Shown here: piece by piece, positions 6,017 to 6,432 of the stretch
Layout of the letters: each line of letters starts with the position of its first letter
How positions within the stretch are numbered: the stretch's first letter is position 1
Assembly (NCBI GenBank): GCA_013297585.1
Contig: JAAFHG010000223.1
Location: 1-6,432, forward strand
Origin: Chitinophagales bacterium
GTDB lineage: Bacteria; Bacteroidota; Bacteroidia; Chitinophagales; Chitinophagaceae
DNA length: 6,432 nt
Direction: 5' to 3'
Notes under the pieces: generated by a model
What the model was told of the DNA's origin: nothing
Databases searched by the model: none
What the model saw: only the letters and a program-made list of their open reading frames with translations
Program-made: the position numbers and the translations under genes

Positions 6017-6432
6017 ATGAATGCAAAAATTAAAAAACTAGCTCTTGGACTAAAAATCTGCCTAATTATAATTTTACTAACACTTGCAATGGATTTCTTA
6101 AACCCATTTTTAAAAAGTATAAATGAACCCAATCACAGAATTGGTTCAGGAAAAAATAATGAAGCCCAAACGATAATAAAAGAAAAAGACAGCTTAAGAA
6201 ATAGTAATAAAAATTTGAGTATTTCGGATGATGATGCATTACAAATTATGAGAAATCATGAGAAAAATCGTGGTAAAATTAAAATACTCACTTATACATT
6301 CACATCTTTTTTTTTAACTCTTGGGCTTTTTTTAGCTGCCCTTTTAATAGGAATATTTAAAAATTCATTCGCTTTAATCAGAAAAATAGAAAATGGGCAA
6401 TTATTTGAAACTGAAAATTTGCCAATCATTAA
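6017..6432 (+). CDS. Second DUF2975-like membrane protein, 3' partial
   Basis: An open frame starts at the ATG at 6017 and runs off the right edge without a stop; 138 complete codons are visible. It has one membrane segment at about residues 8-25, a polar, Asn- and Lys-rich loop of ~65 residues, and a second segment at about 93-114. The sequence after it, IENGQLFETENL at 124-135, fits the DUF2975 segment G-x-x-F-x-x-E-N better than the upstream gene does. The layout matches the first half of the gene before it, so the two look like diverged tandem relatives. The 2-bp spacing to the preceding stop implies one transcript and probable translational coupling. About 60 to 80 residues with two more helices are expected beyond the window. 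The gene contains a run of nine T at 6307-6315. Confidence 0.8.
   Translation, partial: MNAKIKKLALGLKICLIIILLTLAMDFLNPFLKSINEPNHRIGSGKNNEAQTIIKEKDSLRNSNKNLSISDDDALQIMRNHEKNRGKIKILTYTFTSFFLTLGLFLAALLIGIFKNSFALIRKIENGQLFETENLPII
6307..6315 (+). repeat. T9 homopolymer tract within a coding region
   Basis: Nine consecutive T residues encode part of the second membrane helix of the partial DUF2975-like gene, in the codons TCT TTT TTT TTA. Runs of this length can cause replication or transcription slippage and so frameshifts. The frame is intact here, and the tract may simply reflect a Phe/Leu-rich helix in an AT-rich genome. Confidence 0.6.

Noticed and set aside
5499..6132. Minus-strand open frames of 65 and 68 codons across the DUF2975-like genes
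   Set aside because: They are opposite genes with coherent membrane topology and family motifs; the second spans the junction of the two real genes.

Overview
The window is AT-rich and reads as a chromosomal stretch from a member of the Bacteroidota, most likely near Chitinophagia or Sphingobacteriia. Three things suggest this. The starts lack clear Shine-Dalgarno sequences. Several upstream regions carry a TAnnTTTG-type -7 element, the Bacteroidota promoter signature. The large first gene resembles a protein family I associate with this phylum. The lineage call is inference and has not been tested by any search.

Layout from left to right. (1) The 3' part of a long plus-strand gene enters from the left edge and ends at 2065. 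It encodes a large protein of unknown role whose last ~130 residues look like a clan CD (caspase/separase/CHAT-like) cysteine peptidase fold. (2) A small MmcQ/YjbR family gene, 2119-2481. (3) A gene for a secreted ~205-residue protein of unknown function, 2544-3161, with a perfect 11-bp inverted repeat ending one base before its start codon. (4) A GNAT acetyltransferase gene, 3193-3642, with a TAAGTTTG element overlapping the stop codon of the gene before it. (5) On the minus strand and convergent with the GNAT gene, a YjgR/DUF853 HerA-like P-loop ATPase, 3755-5290. (6) Divergent from it, a two-gene operon of DUF2975-like membrane proteins, 5412-6014 and 6017 to the right edge, with 2 bp between the genes. 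This operon has the best promoter in the window, and a perfect 19-nt dyad lies over its -33 element.

Most genes here look like independent housekeeping or accessory units; I do not see one multi-gene system spanning the window. The two parts that deserve attention are the putative cysteine peptidase domain of the first gene and the dyad-controlled DUF2975 operon. The operon probably continues to the right, plausibly into a small XRE-type regulator that would bind the dyad. No RNA genes, insertion sequences, CRISPR arrays or convincing intrinsic terminators were found. No gene-free stretch exceeds about 120 bp.
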